A stretch of DNA of 55,323 bases from Clostridiales bacterium (GTDB lineage: Bacteria; Bacillota; Clostridia; Lachnospirales; Lachnospiraceae). Positions 9,345 through 19,117 of the stretch are shown piece by piece. How positions within the stretch are numbered: the first letter of the stretch is position 1; the number at the start of each line of letters is the position of its first letter. The notes under the pieces were generated by a model. That model saw only the letters and a program-made list of their open reading frames with translations. It searched no databases and was not told the DNA's origin. Location of the stretch: the NCBI GenBank assembly GCA_012512855.1, contig JAAZDK010000253.1, forward strand, positions 1-55,323, in the 5' to 3' direction. The position numbers and the translations under genes are program-made.

Positions 9345-10064
9345 TCAGACATTTGAAAATTCCTGCTCGGTGCTTTTTTCATCCCTTGCCCACGGTGGTG
9401 TATAAACTATCACATACATGATTATGTTCAGAGCCAGGGCACCGAATATATCCAGTACCGAATGCTGCTTCAGGAAAACGGTTGACAGGCATATAAGTAT
9501 AGTAAGTATCAGGGCCGACCATTGCAGCCATTTTATGCTATGAAGCCGGCTGGATTTGTTTATTGCAATCATTGCGCCAACCGAGTTGTATACATGAATG
9601 CTTGGAAATACATTAGTGGCTGTATCAATCCTGTACAAGGCGGACAGGATATCTATGAATATATTGCTGCGGCCCAGCGAATCCAGATTTTTGGGTCTGA
9701 GATAATGTCCATTGGGCCATATTGTATAAATAACAAGGCAGATAGTCATACCAATAAAAAGATAGGCACAGCACTTGTAAAAATCAGATTTGGATGTAAA
9801 CATAAAATATGCTATAGTAATAGCTATATAAGCAAACCATAAAAAATACGGAATGACGAAAAACTCGTTGAAGGGTATCAAATCGTCAAGCCGGGAATGC
9901 ACAGGTGTGAATTTGGTGGTTACCGTGCGCTCCAGATAAAAGAACCATGCCAGATATACAAAGAAGTAGCTCAGGATGGCAGCGTGTTTATATTTAATAG
10001 CAAACTGTTTTACAGTCTTTAGCAATTTCATTTGAAGCACGACCTTTCGGCTAATGGTGGACAA
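9345..10064 (-). CDS. PAP2-superfamily phosphatase, membrane protein
   Basis: Several TM segments, FPSIHVYNSV and KQHSVLDIFGA motifs. Confidence 0.75.
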   Translation of the reverse strand: MSTISRKVVLQMKLLKTVKQFAIKYKHAAILSYFFVYLAWFFYLERTVTTKFTPVHSRLDDLIPFNEFFVIPYFLWFAYIAITIAYFMFTSKSDFYKCCAYLFIGMTICLVIYTIWPNGHYLRPKNLDSLGRSNIFIDILSALYRIDTATNVFPSIHVYNSVGAMIAINKSSRLHSIKWLQWSALILTILICLSTVFLKQHSVLDIFGALALNIIMYVIVYTPPWARDEKSTEQEFSNV

Positions 10065-10187
10065 TTATATAAAATTAACCGATCAAATTATAGCATAATA
10101 TAAATTTTTGAACAATACGTTTTATTTTCCTGAGAATATCAGTATAAATAAGGAGATAATCGGAATTTGGCAAAGAAGGGTGGTATG

Positions 10188-11360
10188 ATGAAGCGAATCT
10201 TTCTTGTGGTTTTGGACAGCTGCGGAATCGGAGAGCTGCCGGATGCAAAAAGCTATGGTGACGAAGGCAGCCATACCCTGTATGCAGCTTCAACCAGCAA
10301 ATATTTTAGCATGCCGAATATGGAAAGGCTGGGCCTGTTTCATATCGACGGAGTAAAGGAGAAAATTAAGAATAAGTACGGTATGGGGTTTGATGCTTCC
10401 ATAGCCCGTATGGCTGAGAAATCCAAGGGGAAGGACACCACAACCGGGCATTGGGAGATAGCAGGGGTAATTTCCGAAAGGCCCTTCCCGACATATCCGG
10501 ATGGCTTCCCTGAGGAAATTATTAAGGAATTTGAAAAGAGAACCGGCAGGAAGGTATTGTGCAACAAGCCCTACTCAGGTACCCAGGTTATAGCCGACTA
10601 CGGGAGGGAGCATGTAAATACCGGAGCATTGATTGTATATACCTCGGCCGACAGTGTATTTCAGATAGCTGCCCATGAGGATGTTGTGCCTGTCCCGGAG
10701 CTTTACCGCTATTGTGAAATAGCAAGGGAAATACTGACGGGTGAGCATGGAGTCGGCCGGGTAATCGCAAGGCCCTTTGTGGGAGAATATCCGAATTATA
10801 CAAGGACCGCCAACAGGCATGATTATTCTATAAAACCACCCCTGACAATGCTTGACCAGCTAAAGGAAGCAGGCCTTAGTGTGCTGGCCGTCGGCAAGAT
10901 CTATGACATCTTTGCCGGCATGGGGATTACAGATACCGTGCGGACCCATGACAATGCAGAGGGCATCAGGATGCTGCTGGAAAGGATGGACATGGATTTT
11001 GAGGGCTTGTGCTTTGTAAATCTGGTGGACTTTGATATGGTTTATGGGCACCGAAATGACGTGGACGGCTATGCGAAGGCTTTGGCCTATTTTGATTCAC
11101 AGCTGCCTGCCGTGCTGGAAAAATTGCGTGAGGATGATATATTAATTATTACTGCCGATCATGGATGTGATCCGAGCACACCATCAACAGATCACTCAAG
11201 GGAGTATGTTCCCATGCTGGCATACGGCCCGAAGATTAGAAAAAGCAACAACCTGGGCACGAGGCAGAGCTATGCGGACATAGCTGCAACGGTGCTGGAA
11301 TATTTTGAGGTAGTGAGCATGGTGGCCGGAGAATCATTTCTTAAAGATATATTGCAATGA
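10188..11360 (+). CDS. deoB: Phosphopentomutase
   Basis: [31 protein letters not shown]...[11 protein letters not shown]...[18 protein letters not shown]. Confidence 0.95.
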   Translation: MKRIFLVVLDSCGIGELPDAKSYGDEGSHTLYAASTSKYFSMPNMERLGLFHIDGVKEKIKNKYGMGFDASIARMAEKSKGKDTTTGHWEIAGVISERPFPTYPDGFPEEIIKEFEKRTGRKVLCNKPYSGTQVIADYGREHVNTGALIVYTSADSVFQIAAHEDVVPVPELYRYCEIAREILTGEHGVGRVIARPFVGEYPNYTRTANRHDYSIKPPLTMLDQLKEAGLSVLAVGKIYDIFAGMGITDTVRTHDNAEGIRMLLERMDMDFEGLCFVNLVDFDMVYGHRNDVDGYAKALAYFDSQLPAVLEKLREDDILIITADHGCDPSTPSTDHSREYVPMLAYGPKIRKSNNLGTRQSYADIAATVLEYFEVVSMVAGESFLKDILQ

Positions 11361-11845
11361 ACAGAATTGAGCATCCCATACCACCCGTTTACAATCAGGA
11401 CTCCAAAATATTGATTCTGGGCTCCTTTCCTTCTGTTAAGTCCAGGAAAGGAGGCTTTTTCTACCATCATCCTCAAAATCGCTTCTGGAGGGTTATAAGC
11501 CAGGTTTTTTCACAACCCCTGCCGCAAAGTATAGACGATAAGCGCAGGATGCTTCTGGATTTGAAGCTGGCCTTGTGGGATGTAATTCAAAGCTGTGAAA
11601 TAGAGGGCTCAGCTGACAGCAGCATTAAAAATGTGATCCCGAATGATTTAACGCAAATTTTGGATGCCGCAGACATAAGGCAGATTGTCTGCAACGGAGG
11701 CACCTCACACCGGCTGTATATGAAATATATTTATCCAAAGACCGGGATCATTCCACTGAAGCTGCCATCCACCAGTCCTGCCAATGCCGCATGCAGCCTT
11801 GACAAACTTGTTCTAGCCTGGTCGCAGCTAAGGCAGTATTTGTGA
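11357..11845 (+). CDS. DNA-deoxyinosine glycosylase / uracil-DNA glycosylase superfamily
   Basis: [30 protein letters not shown]...[29 protein letters not shown] overlap with deoB. Confidence 0.85.
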   Translation: MNRIEHPIPPVYNQDSKILILGSFPSVKSRKGGFFYHHPQNRFWRVISQVFSQPLPQSIDDKRRMLLDLKLALWDVIQSCEIEGSADSSIKNVIPNDLTQILDAADIRQIVCNGGTSHRLYMKYIYPKTGIIPLKLPSTSPANAACSLDKLVLAWSQLRQYL

Positions 11846-11902
11846 AGCAGACCTAGCTAATTGCCAAATATATATAAGAAATGATACAAAGGAGAGCATT
11901 AT

Positions 11903-12361
11903 ATGAGAGTTGTGATACAAAGAGTAAATACAGCCAGAGTTGAAGTTGACAATGAAATAGTAGGCTCCATAGGCAAGGGAATGCTGATTTTTCTGGGTGT
12001 GGGTTCGACGGACAGCTATGAGCTTGCCGATAAATATATTGAAAAAATTTTAAAGCTGCGTATTTTTGCAGACGAAAACGGCAAGACCAATCTTTCCCTC
12101 AGGGATGTTGACGGAGAGCTTCTGGTAATTAGCCAGTTTACCCTTTATGCCGATTGCAGAAGAGGTAACAGGCCGGATTTTATAGGTGCTGCGTCAGCCC
12201 AAATGGCCAATGACATATACGAGTACTTTTTAAGAAAAGTAAAGGAAAAGCTCGGGGCCGTACAGGCCGGCAGGTTTGGAGCCGATATGAAGGTGTATCT
12301 TGAAAATGACGGCCCCTTTACTATAGTTTTGGATGAGAATCTCTTTGCCTCCGGAAAATAG
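11903..12361 (+). CDS. dtd: D-aminoacyl-tRNA deacylase
   Basis: [16 protein letters not shown]...[21 protein letters not shown]...[10 protein letters not shown]. Confidence 0.95.
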   Translation: MRVVIQRVNTARVEVDNEIVGSIGKGMLIFLGVGSTDSYELADKYIEKILKLRIFADENGKTNLSLRDVDGELLVISQFTLYADCRRGNRPDFIGAASAQMANDIYEYFLRKVKEKLGAVQAGRFGADMKVYLENDGPFTIVLDENLFASGK

Positions 12362-12475
12362 ATTAAAAATAAAAATATTAATCAAATGTATAAACTTTGC
12401 CATTTTACAAACAATATTATTAGTAAATTTTAAGACAACTGGTTTACTAATACGTAAAATGGAGGCAGATCTAAT

Positions 12476-13024
12476 ATGAAAGCTACTGGTATTGTAAGAC
12501 GAATAGATGATCTTGGTCGTGTTGTGGTTCCTAAAGAAATCAGACGTACTCTGAGAATAAGAGAAGGCGATCCTCTGGAAATATTCACCGACAGAGAGGG
12601 TGAAATCATATTAAAGAAATATTCACCGATAGGAGAGCTTGGACAATTTGCAAAGCAGTATGCGGAATCACTTGCTCAGACTACAGGACATATCGTGGCA
12701 ATTACCGATAAAGATCAATTTATTGCTGTGGCCGGGCCCACAAAGAAGGATCTACTCTCAAAGGGAATAAGCCATGAGCTTGAAGAGGTAATTAATGAAA
12801 GAGAGAATATCATAGCCGGCAAGGACGATAAGAACTTTGTCAGAATCATAAATGAAGATGATTCGGAGTTCACTTATCAGGTTATTGCTCCGATTATCAG
12901 TGAGGGAGATGCAATCGGTTCTGTTATTATACTGACTAAGGATGCCAAGACAAAATTCAGTGATCTTGAAATGAAGCTGGCAACCACTGCAGCTGCATTT
13001 TTGGGAAGACAGATGGAGCAATAA
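12476..13024 (+). CDS. spoVT: Stage V sporulation protein T, AbrB/SpoVT family
   Basis: MKATGIVRRIDDLGRVVVPKEIRRTLRIREGDPLEIFTDREGEIILKKYSPIGEL plus a GAF-like C-terminus. Confidence 0.95.
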   Translation: MKATGIVRRIDDLGRVVVPKEIRRTLRIREGDPLEIFTDREGEIILKKYSPIGELGQFAKQYAESLAQTTGHIVAITDKDQFIAVAGPTKKDLLSKGISHELEEVINERENIIAGKDDKNFVRIINEDDSEFTYQVIAPIISEGDAIGSVIILTKDAKTKFSDLEMKLATTAAAFLGRQMEQ

Positions 13025-13056
13025 ATTGCACATGAACCGGTTATACCGTATCTTTT

Positions 13057-13076
13057 GCCCTGCCATCCGGCAGGGC
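13057..13076 (+). terminator. Hairpin downstream of spoVT
   Basis: GCCCTGCC-ATCC-GGCAGGGC, perfect 8-bp stem; no clear T-tract. Confidence 0.4.
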
Positions 13077-13255
13077 ATTGCAATATAGCAGACTATTACA
13101 TTTAATATTAGCCTTGCGGCTATTTGCGAAAATATCATCAGGTATATCGTAAAATAATATTTTTTATTGATAATATGCCAATTAGGAGTTATAATATTTG
13201 TGGTTATTTTATGCCGTTTATATGAATATTCGCTTGAATTTGCCAGGAGGTTGCT

Positions 13256-14044
13256 GTGGCAAAATACAGTTTTGAGGAATTCATGGATATAATCAGAAGG
13301 CTGAGAAGCAAGGATGGTTGTCCATGGGACAGGGAGCAGACGCATGAGAGCCTGAAGGGATGCCTGCTTGATGAATGCTATGAAACCATAGAAGCAATTG
13401 ACAATAAGGATAAGGTCAATCTTTGTGAGGAGCTGGGAGATGTATTGCTTCAGGTGGCCATGCACAGTGTTATCGCTGAGGAAACAGGAGATTTTACGAT
13501 AGATGATGTTATAGACTCGGAAGCGGAAAAAATGATTCGAAGGCATCCTCATGTATTCGGTGATATTGCTGTAAGCAATTCTGAAGAGGTTATCAGGAAT
13601 TGGGATGAAATCAAGAAGCAGGAAAAGAAGGCGGCTACAATTGAGGATGAGTTCGCAAATATACCAAAGGCATTGCCGGCACTGGTAAGAGCGCAAAAGG
13701 TGCAGAAAAAAGCTGCTAAAGCAGGCATAGGTGATGACTGCAGGCAGCCCCTAAAGAGGCTAAAGGAGGAGCTTGCCGGGTTGGAAGCAGCCGTTGAAGG
13801 CGGCGATAAGGAGCTCTTGTCTGAGGAATTGGGTAAATTTTTGTTTTCAGTGGTGAATCTGGCACGTATTTTACAATTAAATGCAGAATATTCCTTGACA
13901 AATGCTACTAATAAGTTTATAAATAGAATCATAGATATCTTTGCTCTTGCAGAGAGTAGAGGTCAGAATCTATATGAGCTTTCACCTGCAGAATTGGATA
14001 TATTGTGGAGGGAAGTTAAAAAACAACAAATTAAAAATCAATAA
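13256..14044 (+). CDS. mazG: Nucleoside triphosphate pyrophosphohydrolase MazG
   Basis: IRRLRSKDGCPWDREQTHESLKGCLLDECYE..EELGDVLLQVAMHS...FGD. Confidence 0.95.
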   Translation: MAKYSFEEFMDIIRRLRSKDGCPWDREQTHESLKGCLLDECYETIEAIDNKDKVNLCEELGDVLLQVAMHSVIAEETGDFTIDDVIDSEAEKMIRRHPHVFGDIAVSNSEEVIRNWDEIKKQEKKAATIEDEFANIPKALPALVRAQKVQKKAAKAGIGDDCRQPLKRLKEELAGLEAAVEGGDKELLSEELGKFLFSVVNLARILQLNAEYSLTNATNKFINRIIDIFALAESRGQNLYELSPAELDILWREVKKQQIKNQ

Positions 14045-14073
14045 TAACAAATACTTTAGAGGAGGAGAAATCC

Positions 14074-14349
14074 ATGAACAAAGCAGAATTAGTTGCAGCA
14101 ATTGCAGAAAGAACAGCATTCTCAAAGAAGGACTCAGAAAAGGCACTCAAGGCTTTTATTGATGTTGTAACAGAGGAATTGGCAAAGGGTGAGAAGGTAC
14201 AGCTGGTTGGCTTCGGCACATTTGAGGTTGTAGAGAGACCCGCAAGAACCGGAAGAAATCCTTTAACAAAGGAAACTATTACTATCGCTGCTTCTAAGGC
14301 ACCTAAGTTTAAAGCAGGAAAAGCTTTAAAGGATGTTATCAACGGTTAA
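14074..14349 (+). CDS. hup: HU family DNA-binding protein
   Basis: MNKAELVAAIAERTAFSKKDSEKAL...GFGTFEVVERPARTGRNP. Confidence 0.97.
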   Translation: MNKAELVAAIAERTAFSKKDSEKALKAFIDVVTEELAKGEKVQLVGFGTFEVVERPARTGRNPLTKETITIAASKAPKFKAGKALKDVING

Positions 14350-14378
14350 TTTGTTGTAATAGAAGTAAAATGACAAAC

Positions 14379-14432
14379 AGGCTGTTTTAATTCCGGATCT
14401 TACAGGCAGGGTTAAAACAGCCTTTTATTTTT
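14379..14432 (+). terminator. Rho-independent terminator after hup
   Basis: AGGCTGTTTTAA...TTAAAACAGCCT followed by TTTATTTTT. Confidence 0.8.
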
Positions 14433-14453
14433 AGCTGAGAGAGGGATAAAAAA

Positions 14454-14693
14454 ATGAGACTTGATAAATTTTTAAAGGTATCCAGATTAATAAAAAGACG
14501 GACGGTGGCCAATGAGGCCTGCGATGCCGGCCGAGTATTGATAAACGGCAAGCCGGCCAAGGCAAGCGCCACCGTTAAAGTAGGTGACATTATTGAAATT
14601 GGCTTCGGATCAAAGGCTGTTAAGGTGGAGGTCTTGGACGTACAGGAAACAGTAAGAAAGGAAGATGCCAAGGAGTTAATCAGATATTTGTAG
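14454..14693 (+). CDS. rqcP: S4-domain RNA-binding protein RqcP
   Basis: MRLDKFLKVSRLIKRRTVANEACDAGRVLINGKPAKAS, S4 fold, standard position between hup and yabP. Confidence 0.88.
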   Translation: MRLDKFLKVSRLIKRRTVANEACDAGRVLINGKPAKASATVKVGDIIEIGFGSKAVKVEVLDVQETVRKEDAKELIRYL

Positions 14694-14870
14694 TAATTTA
14701 AATAATCTCAATAAGCATCCATAACCGGCAGACTTGCTGTCATTAACAGATAAGACCCTTCATATACTTAAAAAGATATAACTATAAGGCATAGGTTGCA
14801 GCTTAAATTATTGGCTAATTGCACCAAGGGTATTAGGAAGCTGTCGCATATTTAAGGAGGATGTAAGGTT

Positions 14871-15164
14871 ATGGATGAAAGGCAACTGCAGCAGAATTTA
14901 AAGGGACATAAGCTGATTATTAGTGCCAGGAAGGCTGTCAACATCACCGGGGTGAATGATGTCCTTTCCTTTGATGCCGGTGAGGTTTTGCTTCAAACTG
15001 AACAGGGAATATTGATGATACGGGGAGCTGAGCTGCATGTCAACAGGCTGACTCTTGAAAAGGGTGAGGTGGATATTGACGGCCGTATAGACAGCCTTAC
15101 CTATTCTGATACTGCGGGCAGCTCAAAATCTACGGAATCCTTATTTGGCAGGCTGTTTAAATAG
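14871..15164 (+). CDS. yabP: Sporulation protein YabP
   Basis: YabP-like ISARKAVNITGVNDVLSFDAGEVLLQTEQGILMIRGAELHVNRLTLEKGEVDIDGRIDSLTYSD. Confidence 0.93.
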   Translation: MDERQLQQNLKGHKLIISARKAVNITGVNDVLSFDAGEVLLQTEQGILMIRGAELHVNRLTLEKGEVDIDGRIDSLTYSDTAGSSKSTESLFGRLFK

Positions 15165-15173
15165 GAGGCCTGT

Positions 15174-15869
15174 ATGAATCCGGAACTTGCAGTTGAGCTT
15201 CATTTCTTTGCATTTTGCATACTATGGGGAGGGCTTGTCCTTCTGGCTTATGATTTTTTAAGAGTTATCAGAAGGCTGATAAAGCATGGCAACCTCTTAC
15301 TGGCGCTTGAGGATCTTATTTTTTGGTTTATAGCCGGAATTTTAATATTTGCTATGATTTACAGGCAAAATAACGGTATTATACGCGGATTTGCAGTTAT
15401 GGGTATGACAGCCGGCATGCTGCTGTACAATATGCTTGTTGGGGAACGGCTGGTAAATGTTATTGTTAAGCTGATCCGCATTTTAATAAAGCCTATTGCG
15501 GCATTGCTGAGGTTTATAAGAATACGGCTGGATCTGCTGGAAAAAAGAATAAAGAATATTTTGAAACTTTTGTTAAAACAATTGAATTTGGCATGCAAAT
15601 CTATTAAAATGAGGATTAGCAGAATCTATCAAAAAAGCCTGCAAAAGAGGCAGGAGAAGCTAAAAAAGCGGCGGCGGCTTTCGGCTGAGCGCAAGGCCGC
15701 AAAAAAACGTTATAAAAAAAGAGCAGCAAAAACAGACGGCTCTGCTTCGGCCGGCAAGGAGCCTGATAAGGCGGCAGATGCCGGTATAGGACAGCTGCGC
15801 ATACATAAAAGGGAAGCTGCGTTTAGCAGAATAAGTGAAGAGGAGCTTAAGCAGATTTTAAGGAAATAA
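15174..15869 (+). CDS. yabQ: Spore cortex biosynthesis protein YabQ
   Basis: Integral membrane protein directly after yabP; LVLLAYDFLRVIRRLIKHGNLLLALEDLIFWFIAGILIFAMIYRQNNGIIRGFAVMG. Confidence 0.88.
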   Translation: MNPELAVELHFFAFCILWGGLVLLAYDFLRVIRRLIKHGNLLLALEDLIFWFIAGILIFAMIYRQNNGIIRGFAVMGMTAGMLLYNMLVGERLVNVIVKLIRILIKPIAALLRFIRIRLDLLEKRIKNILKLLLKQLNLACKSIKMRISRIYQKSLQKRQEKLKKRRRLSAERKAAKKRYKKRAAKTDGSASAGKEPDKAADAGIGQLRIHKREAAFSRISEEELKQILRK

Positions 15870-15919
15870 GATATTATCCCAAACTGCAAATTATAAATAG
15901 GAGATGAAAAAGTGACGGT

Positions 15920-16201
15920 ATGCGTAAAAAGAAGACAGGCATTGGCATTATATCCTTTGTAATTCTTATGCTATTCATTACGCTGGCCTATGGAATGATA
16001 GGTCTGAAGCAGGAAAAGGAGCAAAAGCAGATTATTATCGACCGCCTTCAGAAGGGCATAAGTTTGCAGGAGGAACGAAAAGAAGAAATTGAAAAGCTGA
16101 AGGTGGAGGTTCAGACCAGGCAGTATATTGAGAAAAAGGCCCGCCAGGAGCTTGGCATGGTTTATGAGGATGAAATAATCCTTCAGGCGGAGGATGAATA
16201 G
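15920..16201 (+). CDS. Septum formation initiator, DivIC/FtsB family
   Basis: N-terminal TM followed by a coiled coil and KKARQELGMVYEDEI; expected synteny. Confidence 0.85.
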   Translation: MRKKKTGIGIISFVILMLFITLAYGMIGLKQEKEQKQIIIDRLQKGISLQEERKEEIEKLKVEVQTRQYIEKKARQELGMVYEDEIILQAEDE

Positions 16202-16301
16202 CAGCTGTGGCTCCGTGTAAATCTGACTTAACAGAGGAATTTATCCTCCATTATGTATTGACAAGCGTTTGCAAAGCATATATAATAAAATTCGTCACTT
16301 T

Positions 16302-16375
16302 GGCGAAGTAGCTCAGTTGGCGAGAGCATGCGGTTCATACCCGCAGTGTCGGCGGTTCGAATCCGTCCTTCGCTA
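16302..16375 (+). tRNA. tRNA-Met (CAT anticodon), elongator-like
   Basis: Cloverleaf: acceptor GGCGAAG/CTTCGCT, anticodon stem TGCGG/CCGCA with CAT at 16336-16338, T arm GGCGG-TTCGAAT-CCGTC. Confidence 0.93.
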
Positions 16376-16382
16376 TCTAAGG

Positions 16383-16411
16383 GGAAGTTGCAAGTAGCAG
16401 CTTCCTTTTTT
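16383..16411 (+). terminator. Rho-independent terminator after tRNA-Met
   Basis: GGAAGTTGC-AAGTA-GCAGCTTCC then TTTTTT. Confidence 0.85.
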
Positions 16412-16578
16412 AATCTTAAAGAGTTACATATGCAGAATTACAAAATAAATCCGGGTACAAAGCCGGCATTGATAATATCTTTGCAGCTTTAGATGATTTT
16501 TTCTGTTATCTTAACTATCAGCTTCTTAATTTCAGTTACCTCCCTATAATCGATTATATCATTTATTTGCAGTAATTC

Positions 16579-16645
16579 TTGTCAAAAACTTTTTAGAGGG
16601 CATGTATTGTTTTTGACAAAGATTTTATGAAGCTCTGCCTATAAT
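16579..16645 (+). promoter_or_regulatory. spoIIE promoter region: inverted 0A-box-like elements plus -35/-10 with 21-bp spacer
   Basis: TTGTCAAAAAC (16579-16589) and exact inverse GTTTTTGACAA (16609-16619); TTGACA (16613-16618), 21 bp, TATAAT (16640-16645). Confidence 0.65.
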
Positions 16646-16702
16646 ATAACTCCACAGCGTGCAAAAAAGAACTATGACAGGAGGCAGACTTGAGGAGGTA
16701 AT

Positions 16703-18991
16703 ATGAAAAATATAAATAGCAGAGCTTTGTTGGTGCATTTTATCGGGTTTATTGTTTCAAGAGCGGTTTTTTATGGGATGAATCCTCTGGCTGTAGGTTA
16801 TTTTACAGCTGCATATCTTTGCGGAGGTTCGAAGGTACTTTCCTTTGCAGCAGCATTCATGGGAATATTTCTGGTTATGGATTTTAACGGTATAATTAAG
16901 TATTCCTTGACCCTTATTGCTTCCGTAATGATTATGGAGGCTCCGCTTATAAAAAAGCATTCACTTCCGGTGCAGGTAATGTATGCTATGCCATCGGTTG
17001 CCTTGTTTGTTTTTTCCCTGCTGGATGGCATATCGAAGAACAGCCTGGCAGACAATATTGTCATTTCGATACTTGAGGCGGCTATAGCCATAATTTCGGC
17101 CGTTATTTTCAAGTACGGAACAGATTATATAATGCAGAAATCAAAAACCATCAGAATGAATAACGAGCAGATGCTTTCTCTTGCCCTGATGGTAGCGGCC
17201 TGTGTATATTCAGTTCCGGAACTGAAAAATGCATATGTTTCCTGGCTTTATAGTGGGGTATATTTTATCATACTTTTTTTCACATATAAATTTGGTGTTG
17301 GCTTTGGCAGCATAACCGGAGCGGTATGTGGTCTGGGCATGGCTCTAAAGGGAGCATCGGCTGAGAATATCGGAGTATATGCCGTGATGGGAATATTGCC
17401 GGCGGCCTTCAGGGAATCCGGCAGAATCCCCACCGCCATGAGCTATATTGTAACCGCATTTTTAATGGGCTTTTTAAATAAATCAATGGCATTGTCGATA
17501 GAAGAAATCTCAGCTCTGATAACAGCTGTAATAATATTTCTTCTGCTCCCTGCCCGGCTTGTCCTGCGGGCGGATGCGGCAGGCGGCAGCGAAGAGCTGG
17601 AGTTTCTGGCGGCACAAAATCTCAAGAAGATAGCAGAAACAAGAATGAAGATCTTTTCAGATTCCTTTCTTAAGCTTTCTAAGACCCTGGACAGAATAAG
17701 CAAAAATCATGCCGGCCTGAAGCAGAAGGAAATTGATTTGATCTTTGAGGAAATATCAGAGAAGCTCTGCAAAAGCTGCGCTTATTGCAACCGCTGCTGG
17801 GAGAGTAATTTTCAGGAGACTTACAGGGCCGCCTGTCTGATGTTTGAGGCGGCGCAAAGAAAGGGAAGCCTTGAAAGGGAGGATGTTCCGGAGAGCTTTT
17901 TATCCGATTGCATCTGTGCAGATGAATTCATCAGGGAGACAAACGTAAGCTTTGAGTTGGCCAGACTGAATAATATATGGCACAGCAGGATGGCTGAGAG
18001 CAGAGAGCTGATAGCCCAGCAGCTGAAGGAGGTCTCAAGTGTCATCAACGATATCACGGATGAAATATATGAAACGGTTTGTGATTCATATCCGGAGGAG
18101 GAGCTGCTGATAAGGAGGCTGAAGGCGGAGCATATCCTGGTGAAAGACCTTACAATTTTTGAGCGCTCAAATAAAAGAAAAGAAATTTATATGACCGCAG
18201 CAGGCAAGGGCGGCAGGTGCATACCTGCCAAGGATGCTGCCGCTGTGATTTCGGAAACCCTTGGCAAGCGGATGAAGGTGTCGGAGGCTTCAAAATCAGT
18301 AATCAGTCAAGGCTATGAGAGCTTTGCCTTTGTAGAGGATACCAAGTTCAAGCTTTTGACGGGTGTGGCAAAGGCAAATAAGGATAGTGTATCAGGGGAT
18401 AATTTTTCCATACTGAAGATGGAAAGCGGCGAATGCATGCTTGCCTTGTCGGACGGAATGGGCACAGGGGCCGATGCCGGTGAGGAAAGCGAGACCGTTA
18501 TGTCTCTTCTGGAGCAGATGATTGAAGCAGGCTTTAAGGTGGAAACGGCAATCAGGCTGATTAACTCCAGCCTGGTAATGAAAGGCGAAAAGCAGTCCTT
18601 CTCTACGATAGATTTGGCCCTGGTCAATCTCTTTACCGGCATGTGCGAATTTATTAAGATGGGGGCTGCCGCCAGCTTTATCAAAAGGGATAACTGGGTA
18701 GAAACCATCAGCTGTGACACCCTTCCTGTCGGCATATTTGGAAATGTGGATTATGATCTGGTAACAAAAAAGCTTTATGAAGGGGATATTATCATCATGG
18801 TTACCGATGGGGTATTGGACTCATTTGAGGAGATTGACAAGGAGGCCTGCATGGAGGAAATTATTCTTGATATCAAGTCAAAAAACCCGCAGGAGATTGC
18901 TAATCAGATTCTTGAGAGGATGCTGGCGCGAAGCAATTATACACCCAGGGATGACATGACTGTTTTATGCGCGGGAATATGGTTAAAATAA
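16703..18991 (+). CDS. spoIIE: Stage II sporulation protein E (PP2C phosphatase)
   Basis: Multi-TM N-terminus, C-terminal PP2C: ALSDGMGTGADAGEESE...GDIIIMVTDGVLDSF...RDDMTVLCAGIW. Confidence 0.95.
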   Translation: MKNINSRALLVHFIGFIVSRAVFYGMNPLAVGYFTAAYLCGGSKVLSFAAAFMGIFLVMDFNGIIKYSLTLIASVMIMEAPLIKKHSLPVQVMYAMPSVALFVFSLLDGISKNSLADNIVISILEAAIAIISAVIFKYGTDYIMQKSKTIRMNNEQMLSLALMVAACVYSVPELKNAYVSWLYSGVYFIILFFTYKFGVGFGSITGAVCGLGMALKGASAENIGVYAVMGILPAAFRESGRIPTAMSYIVTAFLMGFLNKSMALSIEEISALITAVIIFLLLPARLVLRADAAGGSEELEFLAAQNLKKIAETRMKIFSDSFLKLSKTLDRISKNHAGLKQKEIDLIFEEISEKLCKSCAYCNRCWESNFQETYRAACLMFEAAQRKGSLEREDVPESFLSDCICADEFIRETNVSFELARLNNIWHSRMAESRELIAQQLKEVSSVINDITDEIYETVCDSYPEEELLIRRLKAEHILVKDLTIFERSNKRKEIYMTAAGKGGRCIPAKDAAAVISETLGKRMKVSEASKSVISQGYESFAFVEDTKFKLLTGVAKANKDSVSGDNFSILKMESGECMLALSDGMGTGADAGEESETVMSLLEQMIEAGFKVETAIRLINSSLVMKGEKQSFSTIDLALVNLFTGMCEFIKMGAAASFIKRDNWVETISCDTLPVGIFGNVDYDLVTKKLYEGDIIIMVTDGVLDSFEEIDKEACMEEIILDIKSKNPQEIANQILERMLARSNYTPRDDMTVLCAGIWLK

Positions 18992-19117
18992 GTAAGAGGA
19001 AGCAAATTTGCAATTGAAATATATGGACAAAAGGGTTAGAATACGATCAAACAAGAGATCTTTTTGTCGGAAAATAAGAATAAAATTAGCATTTAAGGGT
19101 TTCATTTTAACGGGCAG

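Noticed and set aside
10575-10820. Minus-strand ORFs within deoB
   Set aside because: Shadow frames of a strongly conserved gene.
12758-13696. 312-aa minus-strand ORF spanning spoVT and mazG
   Set aside because: Overlaps two confidently identified genes; Cys/Ile/Tyr-rich composition typical of antisense frames.
16302-16375. tRNA-Met as the initiator tRNA
   Set aside because: Position 1:72 is a G-T pair, not the initiator C-A mismatch, and the anticodon stem lacks the GGG/CCC signature.
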